Shown here piece by piece: positions 1 through 9,483 of a stretch of DNA of 64,000 nt; the first letter of the stretch is position 1, and each line of letters opens with the position of its first letter. The translations under genes were made by a program, and so were the position numbers. The notes below the pieces were generated by a model, which ran no database searches, was not told where the DNA came from, and worked only from the letters and a program-made list of their open reading frames with translations. Location: the NCBI RefSeq assembly GCF_000799075.1, contig NZ_JTLI01000044.1, positions 1 to 64,000 of the forward strand, in the 5' to 3' direction. The DNA is from Cetobacterium sp. ZOR0034 (GTDB lineage: Bacteria; Fusobacteriota; Fusobacteriia; Fusobacteriales; Fusobacteriaceae).

Positions 1-112
1 CTCTTCCTTCTTTTACTATTAAGCTCGGATTTGTAGTTACACCACAAATCACCCCCATATCATTAGCTTCTCTTATTTCATTTACATTCGCTGTATCTAT
101 AAATATCTTCAT
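1..112 (-). CDS. Transaldolase-like (TalC/fructose-6-phosphate aldolase type), N-terminal fragment
   Basis: Only the first 37 codons lie in the window; the gene runs off its left edge. The visible start reads [17 protein letters not shown] and continues to [13 protein letters not shown], which is the conserved beginning of the small (about 215 aa) TalC/MipB transaldolase family. These cytosolic enzymes exchange dihydroxyacetone units between sugar phosphates. An AGGAGA ribosome site lies upstream of the ATG. The gene is last in the visible arabinose operon, 10 bp after araA, which suggests it feeds pentose phosphates from arabinose into glycolysis. Family is confident; transaldolase versus fructose-6-phosphate aldolase cannot be decided from the fragment. 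Confidence 0.85.
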   Translation of the reverse strand, partial: MKIFIDTANVNEIREANDMGVICGVTTNPSLIVKEGR

Positions 113-122
113 ATTTTTTCTC

Positions 123-1583
123 CTATAAACTTTTTAATTTAAATAAAAGCTCATTTAACTCCAAATCTCTTTTAAAAGTATTTAAATTTAATGTTTTATC
201 TATCAATACAAATTCAATGTCATAATAATCAGCAAAATCTCTAAGTGTTTCAACACTCACATCATAAGTCATGGCAGTATGGTGCGCTCCTCCAGCAATA
301 ATCCATGCTTCAGACGCAGCTTCTAAAGATGGTTCCGGTCGCCACATAACTCTCGCTACCGGTAAGTTTGGCATATCTCCTACAGGTTTTACCGCATTAC
401 AAACATTTGCTATAAGTCTATATCTTCCCTCTAATTCTATCAAACTTACTTGAATTGCTTTTCCTGTCTTCCCAGAAAATACAATTCTTGCAGGATCTTC
501 TTTTCCACCAATCCCTAGATGATGAACTTCTATCGATGGTTTCCCTTCTGCAATAGATGGACATACCTCTAACATATGTGATCCTAAAACTAAACTTTCA
601 TTATTTATATGATATGTATAATCTTCCATAAAACTTGTTTTACTATTTTCCCCAACCATATTTTTTAGAATTGAAACCATTGCTGCCGTTTTCCAATCTC
701 CCTCTCCTCCGAAACCATATCCATCCATCATTAAGTTTTGTGTTGCAAGCCCTGGAAGTTGATTCATTCCATGTAAGTCTTCAAATGTATCTGTGAACGC
801 CATACACCCTCTATCTTTTAAGAATTTTTTCATGGCTATATTTAATTTTGCTTGATATTTAATTGACTCTAGTTTATCAGTATCTACCGTATATCTATTT
901 TCATACTCTTTTAACTGCTCATCTAATTCTCTTTCTGTAACTGCTTCTATATATCTAACTAAATCTCCTACTGGCCATGTGTTGATCTCCCATCCAAATT
1001 TCATTTGTGCACTTACTTTATTACCCTCTGTTACTGCAACATTTCTCATATTATCTCCAAATCTACAAACTTTTAAGCTGTTTGAAAATCCAATTCCTTT
1101 ACAAAGTGTCATCCAATTATCTACTCTTTCTAAAGTATGAGAATCCTTCCAATACCCATGTATAACTTTTCTTTTTGTTTTTAAATTAGCATGAATAAAT
1201 CCGTGCTCTCTATCCCCGTGAGCAGCTTGATTTAAATTCATAAAATCCATATCTATTTCATTTAAAGGAATTTCACTGTGATATTGCGTATGAAAATGAA
1301 GTAGCGGTTTATTCAGTTGTTTCAATCCATTTATCCACATTTTAGACGGAGAAAATGTATGCATCCAAGTTATAACTCCTCCACATTTGTTATTGAAATT
1401 CACTTCTTTCAATAAATTTTCAATCTCTTCAGAGGTCGTAACAATCCCTTTATTTATTATTTCTAATCCCAATCTCTTTGAATTATTCATATAATCTATA
1501 ATTTCTTCGACTTGCTTCGCCACCTGTTTCAGTGCCTCTTCTCCATAAAGATGTTGACTTCCTGTTACAAACCAAATTTTCAT
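123..1583 (-). CDS. araA: L-arabinose isomerase
   Basis: Converts L-arabinose to L-ribulose in the cytosol, the first step of arabinose catabolism. The 486-aa protein has the usual AraA length and begins [18 protein letters not shown], the family's hallmark start. Further conserved segments are [10 protein letters not shown] near residue 75, [12 protein letters not shown] near 290 and the C-terminal [11 protein letters not shown], which carries a metal-ligand histidine. AGGAGG precedes the ATG. It lies 45 bp after araD and before the transaldolase-like gene, so it is probably cotranscribed with the transporter-araB-araD genes. Confidence 0.97.
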   Translation of the reverse strand: MKIWFVTGSQHLYGEEALKQVAKQVEEIIDYMNNSKRLGLEIINKGIVTTSEEIENLLKEVNFNNKCGGVITWMHTFSPSKMWINGLKQLNKPLLHFHTQYHSEIPLNEIDMDFMNLNQAAHGDREHGFIHANLKTKRKVIHGYWKDSHTLERVDNWMTLCKGIGFSNSLKVCRFGDNMRNVAVTEGNKVSAQMKFGWEINTWPVGDLVRYIEAVTERELDEQLKEYENRYTVDTDKLESIKYQAKLNIAMKKFLKDRGCMAFTDTFEDLHGMNQLPGLATQNLMMDGYGFGGEGDWKTAAMVSILKNMVGENSKTSFMEDYTYHINNESLVLGSHMLEVCPSIAEGKPSIEVHHLGIGGKEDPARIVFSGKTGKAIQVSLIELEGRYRLIANVCNAVKPVGDMPNLPVARVMWRPEPSLEAASEAWIIAGGAHHTAMTYDVSVETLRDFADYYDIEFVLIDKTLNLNTFKRDLELNELLFKLKSL

Positions 1584-1628
1584 TGTAGCCTCCTAGTTAT
1601 TTTTAATTTAATATTTTTCTGATATCCA

Positions 1629-2318
1629 TTATTTTTGTCCATAGTAGGCATTTTTTCCATGCTTCCTATTAAAATGTTTATTTTGTAAAACTTTATTTAT
1701 CGAATCTATTTTTGGATTTAAATCTTCCGTATATTTCGCCATATAAGCAATCTCTTCTAAAACTATAGCCGTGTCAACACTATCGCTAGCTGAAGTCCCC
1801 CAAGTAAATGGTCCATGACTTGAAACTAATACTGCTTTATTTTTTAAAAAATCCTTACCTTTTAAGGTTTCTACAATAACCTTTCCCGTATTCTCTTCAT
1901 AATCTGACGTTATCTCTTCTTCACTCATATCTCTTGAACAAGGTATATATCCCTGAAAATAATCTGCATGAGTTGTTCCGTAATTTGGAATCTCTCTTTT
2001 ACTTTGAGCCCAAATTGTTGCCCATTTCGAATGCGTGTGACAAACTCCGTCTACATTTGAAGCAGCCTTGTATATTTCTAAATGAGTTTTATAATCTGAT
2101 GACGGTTTTAAATCTCCCTCTATAATATTTCCTTGCATATCACAAACTACCATCTTATCAGGAGTAAGCAAGTCATAATCAACACCACTTGGTTTTATAA
2201 CCATATGCTTTCTATCTTGTGTAACTCCACTAACATTTCCCCATGTAAAAATTATAAGTTTTTCATCTTTTAATCTCATATTAGCTTCATATACCTGCTT
2301 TTTTAGCTCTTCTAACAT
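1629..2318 (-). CDS. araD: L-ribulose-5-phosphate 4-epimerase
   Basis: Interconverts L-ribulose 5-phosphate and D-xylulose 5-phosphate, the third step of arabinose use. The 229-aa length and class II aldolase/epimerase fold are typical: TWGNVSGVTQDRKHMVIKPSG at the N-terminus for phosphate binding, THSKWATIWAQ for two metal-binding histidines' region and SSHGPFTWG for the third. A GGAGG site precedes the ATG, and the gene starts 11 bp after araB, indicating one operon. Nothing looks broken. Confidence 0.96.
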   Translation of the reverse strand: MLEELKKQVYEANMRLKDEKLIIFTWGNVSGVTQDRKHMVIKPSGVDYDLLTPDKMVVCDMQGNIIEGDLKPSSDYKTHLEIYKAASNVDGVCHTHSKWATIWAQSKREIPNYGTTHADYFQGYIPCSRDMSEEEITSDYEENTGKVIVETLKGKDFLKNKAVLVSSHGPFTWGTSASDSVDTAIVLEEIAYMAKYTEDLNPKIDSINKVLQNKHFNRKHGKNAYYGQK

Positions 2319-2329
2319 TAAAATCCTCC

Positions 2330-3982
2330 TCAGTTAACTCTATTTTCTATGTGTTTTCCTAGTTGTTTGTACTCTTCATAGTATTTTTTATACACTTCTA
2401 CATTTTCTTCAATAGGGAAGTACTCTCTTTGGAATTTACTTCCTATCACTTCTTGTGCATCCTGAATATTTTCATAAACTCCAGAAACTTTTGCTGCAAA
2501 TATCGCCGCTCCTAAAGCTACTGTTTGAAGTGAGTCTGCAACTTTTATAGGTTTATTCAATACATCTGCCATAACTTGCATTATTAGAGGTGATTTTTTA
2601 GCAACCCCACCAATTCCTATAATCTCATCTATTCTTATATTTTTTTCTATAAACGTATCTACAATTGCCTTAGCTCCATAAGCCGTTCCCTCTATTAAAG
2701 AACGATATATTTTTGGTGCATCAGAATCTAAAGTTAAATTTGAAATTGCTCCCTTTAATTTTTGATTTGCATTAGGAGTTCTTCTTCCATTCATCCAATC
2801 TAAAGAAAATACTGTGCTTTCACTTGCGTTTATCTCAAGAGCCTTTTTTTCTAGCATTGGTAACATTTGATCTCTATACTCTTCAATCTGATCCTCTGTA
2901 AACATATCTAAGCTTTTAATTGGCCATAAAAGTAACTCTCTGAACCACGAGTATATATCACCAAATCCAGATTGTCCTGCTTCAAGTCCAATCATTCCCT
3001 CTACAACAGATCCATCTACTTGCCCACAAATTCCTGGAACAAGAACTCCCACCATCTCATTTTTAGGAATCATCAATATGTCACAAGTTGAAGTCCCCAT
3101 AACTTTCACAAAAGAATATGGTTTTATCTGTCCTCCAACAGCACCCATATGAGCATCAAAAGCACCAATTCCGATTACTACATCCTCTGGAAGTCCTAAC
3201 CTGTTTGCCCACTCCTTCGAAATAACTCCTGCTTTTTCCTCTGAAGTATATGTCTTCGTATACATATTTTTTCTTAAATCTGCTAATCTTGAATCTAAGA
3301 GTCTTAGAAACTCTTCAGATGGAAGTCCTCCAAATTCTTCGTTCCACATAGCTTTATGACCTGCTGAACATCTACTTCTTTTTATCTCCTCAGCTCTATC
3401 TACTCCTGTCAATAAAGCCGGTATCCAATCGCAATGTTCAACCCAACTATAAATTTTTTCAGCAACTTTCGCATCAACTTTTATAATATGAAGCAATTTT
3501 GCCCAAAACCATTCTGATGAATAAACTCCACCAGAATATTTAGTGTAATCCACACCACCCCAGCTTTTAGCTGTTTTATTTATTAAATCCGCTTCCTCTG
3601 TTGATGAATGATCTTTCCATAATACAAACATTGCATTTGGATTTTTTTCAAACTCTTTTAATAATGCTAAAGGAGTTCCTTTTTCGTCAACTGCCACCGG
3701 TGTCGAACCTGTCGTATCAACAGATATTCCTCTTATATTTTCTCTAACCTCCTTTGGTAAATTTTCCAAAGGCTTCTTTATTACAAACTCCAATCCTTCA
3801 ATATAATCTAATGGATGCTGTCTATATATATTTTGCTCTGGAGTACAAAACTCTTTATTCTTCCATCTCGGATAAGCGAATACCTCTCCACCTATCTGCT
3901 CTCCCGTATTTGCATCTACAATTATTGATCTACATGAGTCAGAACCATAATCTATTCCAATAACATAATTTTTTCTTTTCAT
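2330..3982 (-). CDS. araB: Ribulokinase
   Basis: Phosphorylates L-ribulose with ATP. It is a 550-aa FGGY-family kinase of normal ribulokinase length. The N-terminal ATPase fold starts with IGIDYGSDSCRSIIVD, the middle contains GIGAFDAHMGAVGG, and the C-terminal FGGY half contains GIGGVAKKSPLIMQVMADV. GGGGG precedes the ATG. It sits between the ABC permease and araD with 11-12 bp gaps, a clear operon. The araB-araD-araA set completes conversion of arabinose to xylulose 5-phosphate. Confidence 0.97.
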   Translation of the reverse strand: MKRKNYVIGIDYGSDSCRSIIVDANTGEQIGGEVFAYPRWKNKEFCTPEQNIYRQHPLDYIEGLEFVIKKPLENLPKEVRENIRGISVDTTGSTPVAVDEKGTPLALLKEFEKNPNAMFVLWKDHSSTEEADLINKTAKSWGGVDYTKYSGGVYSSEWFWAKLLHIIKVDAKVAEKIYSWVEHCDWIPALLTGVDRAEEIKRSRCSAGHKAMWNEEFGGLPSEEFLRLLDSRLADLRKNMYTKTYTSEEKAGVISKEWANRLGLPEDVVIGIGAFDAHMGAVGGQIKPYSFVKVMGTSTCDILMIPKNEMVGVLVPGICGQVDGSVVEGMIGLEAGQSGFGDIYSWFRELLLWPIKSLDMFTEDQIEEYRDQMLPMLEKKALEINASESTVFSLDWMNGRRTPNANQKLKGAISNLTLDSDAPKIYRSLIEGTAYGAKAIVDTFIEKNIRIDEIIGIGGVAKKSPLIMQVMADVLNKPIKVADSLQTVALGAAIFAAKVSGVYENIQDAQEVIGSKFQREYFPIEENVEVYKKYYEEYKQLGKHIENRVN

Positions 3983-3994
3983 AACTACTTCCCC

Positions 3995-5218
3995 CTATTT
4001 AGTTTCATTATTTCCTGATTTTGTGTAAATATCAAAAATTACTGCAAGAACAAGAACAATCCCTTTAATAGCTTGTTGCCAATCTATTCCTACACCTAAA
4101 ATTGACATTCCGTTGTTCATTACTCCCATAACAAGTCCACCGATTATTGCACCGATTATTGTTCCTACTCCTCCACTTGCTGAAGCTCCTCCGATATAAC
4201 AAGCTGCAATCGCATCTAATTCAAATCCGTTCCCTGCTTTTGGAGTTGCAGCATTTAATCTTGCTGCAAAAGCTATTCCAGATATTGCAGCTAAAATTCC
4301 CATATTTACATAAACCATCAGCAATACTTTTTTTGTTTTTATTCCCGATAGTTTTGCCGCTTTTTCATTTCCACCTATAGCATATATATGACGACCAAAA
4401 ATTGTTTTTCTAGTTATGTAGCTGTATAGAATTGTCAAAATACTTAAAACAACCAATATTGTTGGAACTCCTTTATAAGCTGCTAATGTGTATGTGAATA
4501 AATTTATCATCAATGCAACCATTAACATTTTTATAGCAAATACGTTTATATTTTCTACGCTTAAATTGTACCTTACTTTGTCTCCTCTCTTTTTAAACTC
4601 TACTATTATATATAGTATTGAAAAAACTACACCTATCAATATTGTTGTCATATGTAATGATACCCCTGAAAAAATATCAACTATAAAGTTAGAACTCAAT
4701 GCTCTCAATCCATCTGGAAATGGTGCCAAAGATCTCCCTTGAAGTGTTACCATTGTTAAGCCTCTAAAAACTAACATTCCACCCAAGGTTACTATGAATG
4801 CAGGAACTTTTATATATGCTATTATTGCTCCTTGTAATGCTCCAATTAAAGCTCCAACTCCTATAGAAATTATTATAGCTACTATATAATTCATATTTAA
4901 AGTGATCATCATATATCCCGCTATAGCTCCTATAAATGCTGCCACTGATCCAACAGAAAGATCTATATTTCCTGTTATAATAACCAATAACATTCCTATT
5001 GCTAAAATTAAGATATAACTATTTTGAAGTATCAGATTTGTTATATTTAATGGTCTTAAAGATATTCCATCGGTTAATATTGCAAATAAAACCATTATTA
5101 CAGCTAATGCTATTAACATTCCATATTTTCTAATTCCATTTTTTAAATTAAACTCTTTCTTTATATTTACCTCTTCTGAATTTTCCATTTTTTTATTTTT
5201 CTTAACTAAAGCTTCCAT
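3995..5218 (-). CDS. gguB: Sugar ABC transporter permease (GguB/XylH type)
   Basis: Inner-membrane permease of a CUT2-type sugar importer. The 407-aa protein has about ten hydrophobic segments and the BPD_transp_2 signature region (GNIDLSVGSVAAFIGAIAG near residue 85 and IGGASASGGVGTIIGAIIGG near 345). It is longer than RbsC-type permeases (about 320 aa) and matches the long GguB/XylH class, which has an extra central hydrophobic region. It follows the ATPase and precedes araB, so L-arabinose is the likely substrate; this is inferred from context. AGGAGG-like GGAGG precedes the ATG. Confidence 0.9.
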   Translation of the reverse strand: MEALVKKNKKMENSEEVNIKKEFNLKNGIRKYGMLIALAVIMVLFAILTDGISLRPLNITNLILQNSYILILAIGMLLVIITGNIDLSVGSVAAFIGAIAGYMMITLNMNYIVAIIISIGVGALIGALQGAIIAYIKVPAFIVTLGGMLVFRGLTMVTLQGRSLAPFPDGLRALSSNFIVDIFSGVSLHMTTILIGVVFSILYIIVEFKKRGDKVRYNLSVENINVFAIKMLMVALMINLFTYTLAAYKGVPTILVVLSILTILYSYITRKTIFGRHIYAIGGNEKAAKLSGIKTKKVLLMVYVNMGILAAISGIAFAARLNAATPKAGNGFELDAIAACYIGGASASGGVGTIIGAIIGGLVMGVMNNGMSILGVGIDWQQAIKGIVLVLAVIFDIYTKSGNNETK

Positions 5219-5236
5219 ATAAAACCTCCATTATAT

Positions 5237-6760
5237 TTAAATAGCTAACTCCATTATTTTCTCTTGAGAAAACTCACTTTTATGTATCTCACCGTTTATT
5301 CTCCCTTCGCTCATTACATATATTCTGTCGCTCATTCCTATAAGTTCAGGCATTTCAGAGGAAATTATTATTACCGATTTTTTATTTTCTACAAGTTCAT
5401 TTATAATACTATATATCTCATATTTAGCTCCAACATCTATTCCTCTTGTTGGTTCATCTAATATAAAAACATCTGGATCTGTATATAACCATTTTGCTAA
5501 AAGAACTTTTTGTTGATTTCCTCCACTTAAATTAGTCACATTTTGCTCTATATCATTTGACTTTATCCTCAATTTTTTTCTAAACTCCTCAGCTACTACT
5601 ATCTCTTCCTCATTATTCAATATTCCTTTTTTAGAGATTCCACGCCAATTTGATAAAGTCGTATTAAACTTTATAGATTCATCTAGTATCAAACCATCAC
5701 CTTTTCGATCTTCGGTTATATATGCTATTTTATTATCTATAGCCTTTCCAATTGTACTAATGTCTATTTTTTCTCCATCTTTTAATGCTATTCCCCGAAC
5801 TTTATTTCCAAATGATTCTCCAAAAATACTCAATGCAAGTTCTGTTCTTCCAGAACCCATAAGTCCTGCTATCCCGATTACCTCTCCTTTTTTTACATGG
5901 AAGTTTATATTTGTTAAAATTTCTTTATTTTTATCCGATCTACTATTTACCTGCCATTCTTTTAATTCAAAGAAAACTTCTGAAGGATTTGATTCTCTAG
6001 ATGGATATCTATCAGTTATATCTCTTCCTACCATCCCTCTAATTATTCGATCTTGAGATAGATTCTGATTTTCTACCACTATAGTTTCAATCGTTTTTCC
6101 ATCTCTTATTATCGTCACCGAATCTGCTACTTCTGCAATCTCATTTAATTTATGAGATATCATTATTGAAGTAACCCCCTCCTCTTTTTGTAAATGCTTT
6201 AATAATTTTAATAAATTTTCACTATCATTTTCATTCAATGCTGCTGTTGGTTCATCTAATATTAAAATTTTTACGTCTTTAGCTAATGCTTTGGCTATTT
6301 CAACTAATTGTTGTTTTCCTACGCCAATCTCTTGAATTAATTTTCCTGGATCCTCTTTTAATCCAACTTTTTTAAGGAGAGATATAGCTTCATTCATAGT
6401 TGTGTTCCAATCTATTCCTAATTTATTCTTCTTCTCATTTCCTAAGAATATGTTTTCAGCAATAGTCATATTCGGCATTAAAGCTAATTCTTGATGAATT
6501 ATAACAATCCCCTCTTTTTCACTCTCTTTAATATTATTAAATTTGCAAAGTTTTTCATTAAAGTATATCTCACCTGTAAATGTTCCTGATGGATAAACTC
6601 CACTTAAAACTTTCATTAAAGTTGATTTTCCAGCCCCATTCTCTCCACAAATTGAGTGAATCTCCCCTTTTTTTACTTTTATATTTACATTATCTAAAGC
6701 TTTAATATTATTAAATTTTTTTGTAATATTTTTCATTTCTAGGATAAAATTACTTTTCAT
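5237..6760 (-). CDS. gguA: Sugar ABC transporter ATP-binding protein (GguA/XylG type)
   Basis: Dual-domain ATPase that powers CUT2 sugar import. About 507 aa with two ABC modules. The first has Walker A GENGAGKSTLMK near residue 40 and Walker B LILDEPTAAL; the second has a degenerate Walker A (GLMGSGRTELAL near 300), signature LSGGNQQKV and FILDEPTRGID, as in MglA/RbsA/XylG. A TTG lies one codon upstream of the chosen ATG, but AAGGAGA is better placed for the ATG at 6760. It lies between binding protein and permease genes. Arabinose specificity is inferred from the operon. Confidence 0.93.
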   Translation of the reverse strand: MKSNFILEMKNITKKFNNIKALDNVNIKVKKGEIHSICGENGAGKSTLMKVLSGVYPSGTFTGEIYFNEKLCKFNNIKESEKEGIVIIHQELALMPNMTIAENIFLGNEKKNKLGIDWNTTMNEAISLLKKVGLKEDPGKLIQEIGVGKQQLVEIAKALAKDVKILILDEPTAALNENDSENLLKLLKHLQKEEGVTSIMISHKLNEIAEVADSVTIIRDGKTIETIVVENQNLSQDRIIRGMVGRDITDRYPSRESNPSEVFFELKEWQVNSRSDKNKEILTNINFHVKKGEVIGIAGLMGSGRTELALSIFGESFGNKVRGIALKDGEKIDISTIGKAIDNKIAYITEDRKGDGLILDESIKFNTTLSNWRGISKKGILNNEEEIVVAEEFRKKLRIKSNDIEQNVTNLSGGNQQKVLLAKWLYTDPDVFILDEPTRGIDVGAKYEIYSIINELVENKKSVIIISSEMPELIGMSDRIYVMSEGRINGEIHKSEFSQEKIMELAI

Positions 6761-6793
6761 CAATCTCTCCTTAACTAATTTTATTATTTTTAT

Positions 6794-7879
6794 CTAGTTC
6801 TTTATCTGATCTTCTGTGTAATATCCAGAATCTATTATTGCTTCTTTCCAGTTATTTTTATCTACACTTATCGGTTCTAATAAATATGATGGAACTATTT
6901 TCACGCCATTATTATAAGTTGTTCTATCATTTATTTCAGGCTCTTTTCCTTTCATTATCGAATCAACCATATTTCCTGCTACCTTAGCTAATTTACTAGT
7001 ATCTTTTAATACTGTTTGTGTTTGTTCTCCTGCAATTATAGATTTTATTGCAGCTATTTGTGCATCTTGACCTGTTATAATAGGCATCTTTTTATCACCA
7101 CTTCCAAATCCCATACTTTTTAAAGATGAGACTACTCCTAAAGAGATCCCGTCATATGGTGATAACACTGCATCTAATTTTCCATCTGTATAAAAAGTTC
7201 CTAATAGGTTATCCATTCTAGATTGTGCTAAAGATCCATCCCATCTTAATGTCGCAACCTTATCCATACCCATTTGGTTACTTCTCACAATTAATTTTCC
7301 TGATTTTATATATGGTTCAAGTATTGACATTGCTCCATCGTAAAAGAAATACGCATTATTATCATCTGGTGATCCTCCGAATAATTCAATTGTAAATGGT
7401 CCTGGATTCGTTTTTAATCCTAAAGCATTTTCTATATATTGTCCTTCTAATACACCAACTTTAAAGTTATCAAATGTTGCATAATATTCTATATATGGTG
7501 TGTTCGTTATTAATCTGTCATAAGATATGATTTTTATTCCTTGATCTGCTGCTTTTTTAGTCACATCTGTCAATGCATTTCCATCTATTGAAGCTATTAT
7601 AAGAACCTTAACTCCTCTAGTCATCATATTTTCTATTTGTGAGATTTGATTTTCAACTACATCCTCTGCATATTGTAAGTTTGATGTATAACCTAATTCT
7701 GTCAAGGTTTTTACAACATTATTACCATCATCAATCCAACGTTGTGATGATTTTGTCGGCATAGCAACTCCTACATCAACTCCACTACTATTTGATGATT
7801 GTCCTTCTTTTTTCCCACATCCTAAAAATACTGATGCTACAACTGTTACAAGTAAAGCTATTTTTTTAATTTTAATCAT
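6794..7879 (-). CDS. chvE: Sugar-binding lipoprotein of ABC transporter (ChvE type)
   Basis: First gene of the arabinose operon: a 361-aa substrate-binding protein. The N-terminus is a lipoprotein signal (charged MIKIKK, hydrophobic core, lipobox SVFLGC with the cysteine near residue 21), so it should be anchored outside the cytoplasmic membrane. The body is a periplasmic-binding-protein type I fold ([53 protein letters not shown]), closest to ChvE/XylF multiple-sugar binders. It is divergent from the LacI-family gene with a palindrome-rich gap between them. Arabinose as ligand is inferred from neighbours. Confidence 0.92.
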   Translation of the reverse strand: MIKIKKIALLVTVVASVFLGCGKKEGQSSNSSGVDVGVAMPTKSSQRWIDDGNNVVKTLTELGYTSNLQYAEDVVENQISQIENMMTRGVKVLIIASIDGNALTDVTKKAADQGIKIISYDRLITNTPYIEYYATFDNFKVGVLEGQYIENALGLKTNPGPFTIELFGGSPDDNNAYFFYDGAMSILEPYIKSGKLIVRSNQMGMDKVATLRWDGSLAQSRMDNLLGTFYTDGKLDAVLSPYDGISLGVVSSLKSMGFGSGDKKMPIITGQDAQIAAIKSIIAGEQTQTVLKDTSKLAKVAGNMVDSIMKGKEPEINDRTTYNNGVKIVPSYLLEPISVDKNNWKEAIIDSGYYTEDQIKN

Positions 7880-7932
7880 AACTTTTCCTCCTAATATAGT
7901 TTTTTTTGTTTCGTTTTTAACCTCTTAATAGA

Positions 7933-7960
7933 TATATACCACATTATTTCAAAAAATCAA
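7933..7960 (-). promoter_or_regulatory. Promoter of the arabinose operon
   Basis: On the minus strand TTGATT (7955-7960) and TATATA (7933-7938) are separated by 16 bp and point towards the binding-protein gene, whose ATG is about 55 bp downstream. The two palindromes at 7967-8003 lie immediately upstream of the -35 box. The spacing and boxes are seen directly; promoter function is inferred. Confidence 0.65.
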
Positions 7961-7966
7961 TAGCAT

Positions 7967-8003
7967 TTAAGAAAAATTTTTCTTAATAAAGAAAAATTTT
8001 TCG
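7967..8003. promoter_or_regulatory. Tandem palindromic operators between regulator and arabinose operon
   Basis: Two copies of the palindrome GAAAAATTTTTC (7971-7982 and 7991-8002) are spaced 20 bp centre to centre. The first extends to a perfect 20-bp palindrome, 7967-7986. They sit in the gap between the divergent LacI-family gene and the arabinose operon, so they are the best candidates for its binding sites. They lack the CG centre of classical LacI/GalR operators. A TATAAT at 8047-8052 may be the -10 box of the regulator's own promoter. Confidence 0.7.
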
Positions 8004-8082
8004 TTTTGAAATAAATAAATTTGCTTTTTTGTTACTTATGAGCTATTATAATTAATAATCGATATTTTAGTGGAGGAATTTT

Positions 8083-9039
8083 ATGAATTTACAAGAACTT
8101 TCTGATAAATTAAACGTCTCAAAAGCTACTCTTTCTAGAGTAATTAATAATAAACCTGGTGTTAGTGAAAAAAAAAGAGAAGAAATCAAAGCTTTTTTAG
8201 CTAAAAATAATCTTATTAAAATTTCTGATGAAAATAATATCGTTATCATAATTCCTGATTTTGAAAACCCGTTTTTCGGAGAAATAATTAAAGAGATTTC
8301 TAAAGTTTTAAGAGAACAAGGCTATCAAATAACTATTTATGACACTGATGAAAATATTGAAAATGAAAAAATTATTGTCAGAAGTATTATTAAAAATGGA
8401 GCTGCCGGTGTTATTTTTTGTGTAAGCAACGGAATGGAATCCGCAAAAAATGTAAAACTACTACAAGACTCAAAAATTCCTGTTGTTCTTTTTGATAGAG
8501 AGCTTGATTTTCCTTTAGAAGGTGTGTTTTTAAATGATTTTCATGCTGGATTTCTAGCTACAGAACTCCTTATTTCTAAAGGATGTAAAAACATCGCTGT
8601 CATTCCAGGATCATTGGAATTAAAAAATATAAAAAATAGATTTGAAGGGTATCAATACGCCCTTAATCAAAATGCTATTCCCTTTAATTTCGAGCTTATA
8701 TTTCAAGGGGATATGAAAATAGAAAGTGGAACTATTGCTATGAAAAATATTGTTAATTCTGAAATCGATATCGATGGAATTTTAATTTTAAATAATTTTA
8801 TGACCATCGGTGTATTAAATTTTATAAACAATACTGACTCTTCATTGTATGATACATATAAAATTTTAGGATTTGATATTCCTGATTACCTTTTCAAGAT
8901 GACACCAAAAATAAATATAATAACTCGTTCAAGAAAAGAGATGGGAAATCTTACTGCAAATATGATTTTAGATAAAATTCAAGAAAATAAAAAGGAAAAT
9001 TATACAAAAAAAATTATAATTGATCCTATTTTATATTAA
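8083..9039 (+). CDS. LacI-family transcriptional regulator
   Basis: A 318-aa one-component regulator. The N-terminal HTH reads LQELSDKLNVSKATLSRVIN, with the hinge helix following, and the rest is a periplasmic-binding-like effector domain (VIIIPDFENPFFGEI near residue 50, VVLFDRELDFPLEGV near 145, ILGFDIPDYLF near 265). GGAGG precedes the ATG. It is divergent from the arabinose transporter-catabolic operon with tandem palindromes between, so it probably controls that operon and itself, with arabinose or a product as effector. It is not the GntR-LacI hybrid AraR of Bacillus, because the DNA-binding domain is LacI type. Confidence 0.9.
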   Translation: MNLQELSDKLNVSKATLSRVINNKPGVSEKKREEIKAFLAKNNLIKISDENNIVIIIPDFENPFFGEIIKEISKVLREQGYQITIYDTDENIENEKIIVRSIIKNGAAGVIFCVSNGMESAKNVKLLQDSKIPVVLFDRELDFPLEGVFLNDFHAGFLATELLISKGCKNIAVIPGSLELKNIKNRFEGYQYALNQNAIPFNFELIFQGDMKIESGTIAMKNIVNSEIDIDGILILNNFMTIGVLNFINNTDSSLYDTYKILGFDIPDYLFKMTPKINIITRSRKEMGNLTANMILDKIQENKKENYTKKIIIDPILY

Positions 9040-9047
9040 AAAAATAT

Positions 9048-9082
9048 AAAAAAGTGTGGTTCTTTTAAAAACCACACTTTTC
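9048..9082. terminator. Bidirectional terminator
   Basis: AAAAGTGTGGTT and AACCACACTTTT form a strong stem around a short A/T loop, with A- and T-runs on both sides. It lies between the convergent regulator gene and dhaM and can serve both. Confidence 0.9.
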
Positions 9083-9087
9083 CATAT

Positions 9088-9483
9088 CTAAATTTTACTC
9101 ATAACTTTAAAATCCTTCAACTCTTCGATCAATTCATGAACTGTCAACTTTTCATCATTAATAGCCATCGCCATTATAACCCCTTCTACCAAAGGAGCAT
9201 CCATAATCTTTATTTTACTTTTATCATAATCTCCATCTAAAAATTCTATTGCTAATTCTGAGTTCAGTATTGAGCTTCCTAAATCTCCGAAAATCACAAC
9301 ACCATTTTTTGTATATGCTTTTTTTATAGCTTCAACTATTATCAATGGATCTGATCCTAAATGTTCTCCGTTTGTACCACTTCCATTAACAACAGGAAAC
9401 TCATATTTTTTCATTTCATTACACAACTCTATAACTTCATGAGCTAATTTTTTACTATGTGAAACTATTACAAATCCTAACAT
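9088..9483 (-). CDS. dhaM: Dihydroxyacetone kinase phosphotransfer subunit DhaM
   Basis: The 131-aa protein is a single-domain PTS EIIA-Man-like subunit that passes phosphate from HPr to ADP bound on DhaL. The active-site histidine is H9 in FVIVSHSKKLA; GVVIFGDLGSSILNSELA near residue 70 is the typical DhaM core. It lacks the extra HPr and EI domains of E. coli DhaM, as is usual in Gram-positives and fusobacteria. Its start overlaps the end of dhaL by 7 bp, with a GGAGGAG site inside dhaL, indicating translational coupling. Confidence 0.94.
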   Translation of the reverse strand: MLGFVIVSHSKKLAHEVIELCNEMKKYEFPVVNGSGTNGEHLGSDPLIIVEAIKKAYTKNGVVIFGDLGSSILNSELAIEFLDGDYDKSKIKIMDAPLVEGVIMAMAINDEKLTVHELIEELKDFKVMSKI

